NCBI RefSeq assembly: GCF_014203855.1
Contig: NZ_JACHJV010000001.1
Span: forward strand, 6,634,001-6,698,000
Source of the DNA: Kitasatospora kifunensis
Lineage (GTDB): Bacteria > Actinomycetota > Actinomycetes > Streptomycetales > Streptomycetaceae
DNA length: 64,000 nt
Direction of reading: 5' to 3'
The notes below the pieces were generated by a model. The model saw nothing but the letters and a program-made list of their open reading frames with translations, did not search any database and had not been told where the DNA came from. Numbering within the stretch: position 1 is the stretch's first letter; every line of letters begins with the position of its first letter. The position numbers were made by a program, and so were the translations under genes. Shown in pieces: positions 58,106 through 64,000 of the stretch.

Positions 58106-58657
58106 GTGACCTCCGCTGACACCGCCTTGACCGACCTGCTCAACAGTCGGATCAAGGACGTGCCCGACTACCCGAAGCCCGGGGTGATGTTCAAGGACAT
58201 CGCCCCGCTGCTGGCCGACGCCGAGGCGTTCGGCGCGCTCACCCGGGCGCTGGCGGATCGGGCGCGGGAGCTGGGTGCGACCAAGGTGGTGGGCCTGGAG
58301 GCGCGCGGGTTCGTGCTCGCGGCCCCGGCGGCGTTCGCCGCCGGGCTCGGCTTCGTGCCGATCCGCAAGAAGGGCAAGCTGCCCGGCGAGGTGTTCGAGC
58401 AGTCCTACGACCTGGAGTACGGCTCGGCCACCCTGGAGGTGCAGTGCGACGCCTTCGCGCCCGGTGAGCGGGTGCTGGTGGTGGACGACGTGCTGGCCAC
58501 CGGTGGCACCATCGCCGCCTCGCTCGACCTGGTGCAGCGCACCGGGGCGCAGCTGGTCGGCGTGGTGGTGCTGATGGAGCTGGGCTTCCTGGACGGGCGC
58601 GAGCGGCTGGCCACGCACCTGGGTGGCGCACCGCTGGAGACGCTGATCACGGTGTGA
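58106..58657 (+). CDS. apt: Adenine phosphoribosyltransferase
   Basis: A 183-residue purine salvage enzyme converting adenine and PRPP to AMP. Seen: FKDIAPLLAD, GLEARGFVLAAP, RKKGKLPGEV, and the PRPP motif VLVVDDVLATGGTIAA (about 127-142). The GTG has GAAGGA about 6-9 bases upstream. It sits between secF and rel, a conserved actinobacterial arrangement, and is followed by a strong hairpin. Confidence 0.96.
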   Translation: MTSADTALTDLLNSRIKDVPDYPKPGVMFKDIAPLLADAEAFGALTRALADRARELGATKVVGLEARGFVLAAPAAFAAGLGFVPIRKKGKLPGEVFEQSYDLEYGSATLEVQCDAFAPGERVLVVDDVLATGGTIAASLDLVQRTGAQLVGVVVLMELGFLDGRERLATHLGGAPLETLITV

Positions 58658-58689
58658 GCGGTGCTCTCGAACGAGAGCGGTGAGCTGGA

Positions 58690-58727
58690 CCGAGAGCGGT
58701 GATCGCCATGGCGATCACCGCTCTCGG
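58690..58727 (+). terminator. Terminator of apt
   Basis: A long palindrome: CCGAGAGCGGTGATCGCC (58690-58707) pairs with 58710-58727, leaving a minimal AT-centred loop. A smaller stem GCTCTCG-AA-CGAGAGC lies at about 58664-58679 just before it. Confidence 0.85.
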
Positions 58728-58809
58728 CATGTCCGGCCTGGGCGGCGAAACACCGGCGGGTCACCCTCGGTACCATGAAGGTTCATCCGGTGCGTACCGA
58801 GGAGTGTCC

Positions 58810-61281
<2,472 letters not shown>

Positions 61282-61290
61282 CGGCGCACG

Positions 61291-61335
61291 ACGAAGGGGG
61301 CCCCGCCGTTCGGTGAACGGCGGGGCCCCCTTCGT
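61291..61335. terminator. Strong terminator between rel and DUF349 gene
   Basis: A perfect 21-bp stem from 61291-61311 to 61315-61335, with a 3-base loop. Serves the two convergent genes. Confidence 0.92.
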
Positions 61336-61348
61336 CAGTTGGCGCCGG

Positions 61349-62578
61349 TCAGCCGCTGAACTCCTCCAGGCTCTTCAGCGCCTGGTCCAGCAGCGCCTGG
61401 CGGCCCGCCAGCTCGCTCTCCAGCTTCTTGACCTTGGCCTCGTTGCCGGCCGAGCGGGCCTTCTCCAGGTCGGCCTTCAGCTTGTCGACCGCACCCTGCA
61501 GCAGCCCGGTCATGCCGGCCGCGCGGGCCTTGGCCTCCGGGTTGGAGCGCTGCCACTCGGCCTCCTCGGCCTCGCGGATCGCCCGCTCCACCGAGTTCAG
61601 CCGCGCGTCCAGCTTCGGCTTGGCGTCGCGCGGTACGTGGCCGATCGCCTCCCAGCGCTCGTTGACCTCGCGCAGCGCCGCCTTGGCCGCCTTGAGGTCG
61701 GTGATCGGCAGGATCGCCTCGGCCTCCAGCAGCAGGGCCTCCTTGAGCTTCTGGTTCTCACCCTGCTCGGCGTCGCGCTCGGTGAAGACCGCCGAGCGGG
61801 CCTGGAAGAAGACGTCCTGGGCACCGCGGAACCGCGCCCACAGCTCGTCCTCGGCGTCCCGCTGGGCCCGGCCCGCCGCCTTCCACTGCGCCATCAGGTC
61901 GCGGTAGGCGGCTGCGGTGTCGCCCCAGTCGGTGGAGTTCGAGAGCGCCTCGGCCTCGGCGACCAGGCGCTCCTTGACCGCCTTGGCCTGGTCCCGCTCG
62001 GCGTCCAGCGCCGCGAAGTGCGCCTTGCGGTGCTTGGAGAAGACCGACCTGGCGTGCGAGAACCGGTGCCACAGCTCGTCGTCGCTCTTGCGGTCCAGTC
62101 GCGGCAGGCCCTTCCAGGTGTCCACCAGCGCGCGCAGCCGGTCGCCGGCCTCCCGCCACTGGGTGGACTCGGCGAGCTGCTCGGCCTCGGCGACCAGCGC
62201 CTCCTTGGCCGTGCGGGTCTCGTCGGCCGCCTTGGCCCGAGCCGCCTTCCGCTCCACCTGACGCGACTCGATCTCGCCGGCCAGCGTGTCCAGCCGCTTC
62301 GCGAGCGCCTCCAGGTCACCGACGGCGTGCGCCTCGACCACCTGCGCGCGCAGGTGGTCCAGCGCGGTCTGGGCCTCCTTGGCAGCCAGGTCGGTCTTGC
62401 GGACCCGGTGCTCCAGCAGGCCGATCTCGGCCGCCAGACCCTGGTACTTGCGCTCGAAGTAGGCGAGAGCCTCCTCGGGGGAGCCCGCCTGCCAGGAACC
62501 GACGACGCGTTCGCCCTCGGCGGTCCTGACGTAGACGGTCCCCTGCTCGTCGACACGGCCCCACGGGTCGCTGCTCAC
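61349..62578 (-). CDS. DUF349 coiled-coil protein
   Basis: A 409-residue, almost wholly helical protein with four or five DUF349 repeats of about 70 residues, each with a W-x(n)-W/F pattern (REAGDRLRALVDTWKGLPRLDRKSDDELWHRF, YRDLMAQWKAAGRAQRDAEDELWARFR, LREVNERWEAIGHVPRDAKPKLDARLN). The N-terminus has a small beta-like segment WGRVDEQGTVYVRTAEGERVVG. The GTG at 62578 has GGAGGAGG 5 bases upstream. DUF349 proteins have no firmly known role; some are linked to DNA-damage or stress survival. Conserved beside rel and the cyclophilin gene. Confidence 0.9.
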   Translation of the reverse strand: MSSDPWGRVDEQGTVYVRTAEGERVVGSWQAGSPEEALAYFERKYQGLAAEIGLLEHRVRKTDLAAKEAQTALDHLRAQVVEAHAVGDLEALAKRLDTLAGEIESRQVERKAARAKAADETRTAKEALVAEAEQLAESTQWREAGDRLRALVDTWKGLPRLDRKSDDELWHRFSHARSVFSKHRKAHFAALDAERDQAKAVKERLVAEAEALSNSTDWGDTAAAYRDLMAQWKAAGRAQRDAEDELWARFRGAQDVFFQARSAVFTERDAEQGENQKLKEALLLEAEAILPITDLKAAKAALREVNERWEAIGHVPRDAKPKLDARLNSVERAIREAEEAEWQRSNPEAKARAAGMTGLLQGAVDKLKADLEKARSAGNEAKVKKLESELAGRQALLDQALKSLEEFSG

Positions 62579-62786
62579 AGCGCCTCCTCCACATGACGGT
62601 TCGCCCACAGCTCGGTGGTGCGGATCCGTCGTCCACAGTTGAATGTGCGGCGGACCGATGGTCCGCCGTCCCCGCCCGATCGGTTCGGCTGCCGAGGGTG
62701 ACGGCGAGCGGGTCAGGGCACCCTATACAACAGCAACATAGGCGACCAGGCCCGGTGCTGTCCGCATCCGGGCCGGGCCAATTCAC

Positions 62787-62841
62787 GCGGCGCTCTCCCC
62801 GGACCCCGGCCTGCTGCGCCCGGGCCCGGGGAGAGCGCCGC
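62787..62841 (-). terminator. Terminator of the cyclophilin gene
   Basis: GCGGCGCTCTCCCCGG (62787-62802) pairs perfectly with 62826-62841; the 23-base loop can form a smaller inner stem. Just after the cyclophilin stop on the minus strand. Confidence 0.8.
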
Positions 62842-62849
62842 CCGGCCGG

Positions 62850-63665
62850 TCAGGCCTTGGTCGCGGTCACCGAGTTGAGTACCACGTTCGCGTTGGGCGC
62901 ACCGTCGCCGGTACCGCCCTGGACACCGCCGGCGGCGATGTTGTTCAGCACGTCCATACCGCCGGTGATCTTGCCGAACGGGGTGTAGCTGGGCGGCAGC
63001 TGGGTGTCCTTGTAGACCAGGAAGAACTGGCTGCCGTTGGTGTTCGCACCGGCGTTGGCCATCGCCACGGTGCCCGCCGGGTAGGTGGCGCCGCTCAGGT
63101 TCTCGTCGGCGAACGAGTAACCGGGGGTGCCGCTTCCACTGCCGGTCGGGTCGCCGCACTGCAGCACGTAGATGCCCGAAGTGGTCAGGCGGTGGCACTT
63201 GGTGTGGTCGAAGTAGTTCTGACCGGCCAGGAACACAAAGGAGTTGACCGTGTGCGGGGCCTTGGAGGGGTCCAGCTGGAGGTCCACCGCGCCACAACTG
63301 GTGTTCAGCGTGACGTTGTACTTGGCGTTGGTGTCCACCGTCATGGCCGGCTCGGTCTTCCACTGCTTGCCGTTCGGCGAGCCGGCCGCCGGGGTGGTGC
63401 AGCCCTTGACGTCCACGGGGCTGGCCGCGGCCGTGGGTGAGGTGGACGGCTGGGTGGGCGCCGACTGGGCGTCGGTCTTCTTCGCGTCGGACTTGAACGC
63501 GCCGCCTGCCCAGGCGCCGCCGGCCGCGAGCACCACCACGGCCAGCGCGGCGCCCAGGACGGTGTTACGGCGCTTGGCCTTGGCCATGGCCTCGGCGCGG
63601 TTCTTCTGCTGCCGCTCGTACTTCTCGCGGGCGAGCTGCCGTCGCCGCTGTTCGCTGCTGACCAC
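62850..63665 (-). CDS. Membrane-anchored cyclophilin-type peptidyl-prolyl isomerase
   Basis: A 271-residue protein. A positively charged N-terminus (QRRRQLAREKYERQQKNRAEAMAKAKRR) precedes one TM anchor TVLGAALAVVVLAAGGAWAGG (about 36-56) and a Thr/Ser/Ala-rich linker. The cyclophilin domain (about 105-270) has YFDHTKCHRLTTSGIYVLQCGDPTGSGSGTPGY, with the catalytic Arg preserved, and GSQFFLVYKDTQLPPSYTPFGKI. It should assist folding of exported proteins outside the membrane. The GTG at 63665 has GAGGAG 8-11 bases upstream. It corresponds to the PpiB-type protein found next to rel in actinobacteria. Confidence 0.93.
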   Translation of the reverse strand: MVSSEQRRRQLAREKYERQQKNRAEAMAKAKRRNTVLGAALAVVVLAAGGAWAGGAFKSDAKKTDAQSAPTQPSTSPTAAASPVDVKGCTTPAAGSPNGKQWKTEPAMTVDTNAKYNVTLNTSCGAVDLQLDPSKAPHTVNSFVFLAGQNYFDHTKCHRLTTSGIYVLQCGDPTGSGSGTPGYSFADENLSGATYPAGTVAMANAGANTNGSQFFLVYKDTQLPPSYTPFGKITGGMDVLNNIAAGGVQGGTGDGAPNANVVLNSVTATKA

Positions 63666-63837
63666 CGGCCGTGTCTCCTCTATCGCACCGAATTGTGGAT
63701 GTTCGGGGGATCATCGCATCCACCGGCCGCCAAGTGTAGGGACCTTGTCGGTAAGCACGCGGTCAAGTGGCCCGAAGGACGTAGGGCGGCGGCCCGCCGC
63801 CGGGGTATCTGGTTCGCTAGCGACGCCTTACCGCCGG

Positions 63838-63843
63838 TAGGCT
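63838..63843 (+). promoter_or_regulatory. -10-like element upstream of MBL gene
   Basis: TAGGCT in the divergent gap (63666-63946) lies about 100 bp upstream of the hydrolase start. It is the most promoter-like hexamer in the gap; the rest shows nothing clear. Confidence 0.35.
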
Positions 63844-63946
63844 GCACCGGAAGGCTTTTCCGCTCGACCCGCCGTCCGACCTGACCGATCCCGACCGCTT
63901 GACCCTCTCGCCGATCCCCCTGCCGACCCTGCTGAGAAGGACTGCC

Positions 63947-64000
63947 GTGTTCATCGCCGGATTTCCCGCCGGAGCCTGGGGCACCAACTGCTACCTCGTG
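63947..64000 (+). CDS. MBL-fold metallo-hydrolase (3' end beyond window)
   Basis: Only 18 codons are inside the window: a GTG preceded by GAGAAGG opens MFIAGFPAGAWGTNCYLV, the usual N-terminus of actinobacterial glyoxalase II-like metallo-beta-lactamase-fold hydrolases found between the rel/cyclophilin genes and hisS. The zinc-binding HxHxDH motif would lie beyond the edge, so identity rests on the N-terminus and on synteny. Confidence 0.75.
   Translation, partial: MFIAGFPAGAWGTNCYLV

Overview
The window is high-GC actinomycete chromosome, almost certainly from the Streptomycetaceae (Streptomyces or Kitasatospora type). Evidence: third-codon-position GC bias throughout, many GTG and overlapping ATGA/GTGA starts, a near-textbook SsgB sporulation protein, a BluB-CobT fusion, and a gene order resembling, from memory, the Streptomyces coelicolor SCO1509-SCO1580 core region. 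No rRNA, CRISPR array, prophage or complete insertion sequence was found. Nearly every gene belongs to a recognisable family.

Layout. 1-5.6 kb: the 3' end of an RlmG-like rRNA methyltransferase, then an accessory insert of a divergent SDR/LysR pair and a TetR/FAD-monooxygenase pair. 5.7-15.3 kb: arginine biosynthesis (argC-J-B-D-R, then argG and argH). It is split by a ferredoxin-P450 pair. ArgR-type operators precede argC and argG. 15.5-19.9 kb: an acetyltransferase, the methionine importer metN-I-Q preceded by a cysteine-rich leader peptide, and a second acetyltransferase. 20.1-28.2 kb: corrin/siroheme genes (cobL, bluB-cobT fusion, cobA/cysG-like) and a SpoU-type RNA methylase. 28.2-32.3 kb: an unknown protein, a short inverted-repeat element, a membrane Ser/Thr kinase and a small membrane protein. 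32.5-33.2 kb: a tRNA operon (Gly, Cys, Val x3). 33.4-40.4 kb: pabB/pabC, GNAT, DsbA-like, small membrane protein, CGNR protein, ssgB, two more tRNA-Val genes and a DnaQ-like exonuclease. 40.7-64 kb: a long actinobacterial housekeeping block: thrS, HIT hydrolase, pgsA, patA, pimA, lemA-like, pdxS, pdxT, yebC, ruvCAB, yajC, secD, secF, apt, rel, DUF349, cyclophilin, MBL hydrolase (cut by the window end).

How it fits together. The arg genes form one ArgR-controlled regulon. metNIQ looks attenuator-controlled. The cob genes supply corrin methylation and the DMB lower-ligand steps. thrS to pimA carries the phosphatidylinositol mannoside pathway also grouped in mycobacteria. The pdx, ruv, sec and apt-rel genes are standard housekeeping modules. 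The points most worth a second look are the metN leader peptide, the ~212-bp inverted-repeat element with a solitary end 8 kb away, the ~780-residue disordered tail on BluB-CobT, the ferredoxin-P450 insertion inside the arg cluster, the triplicated tRNA-Val unit, and the phased direct repeats upstream of pdxS. No unmistakably new multi-gene system is visible.
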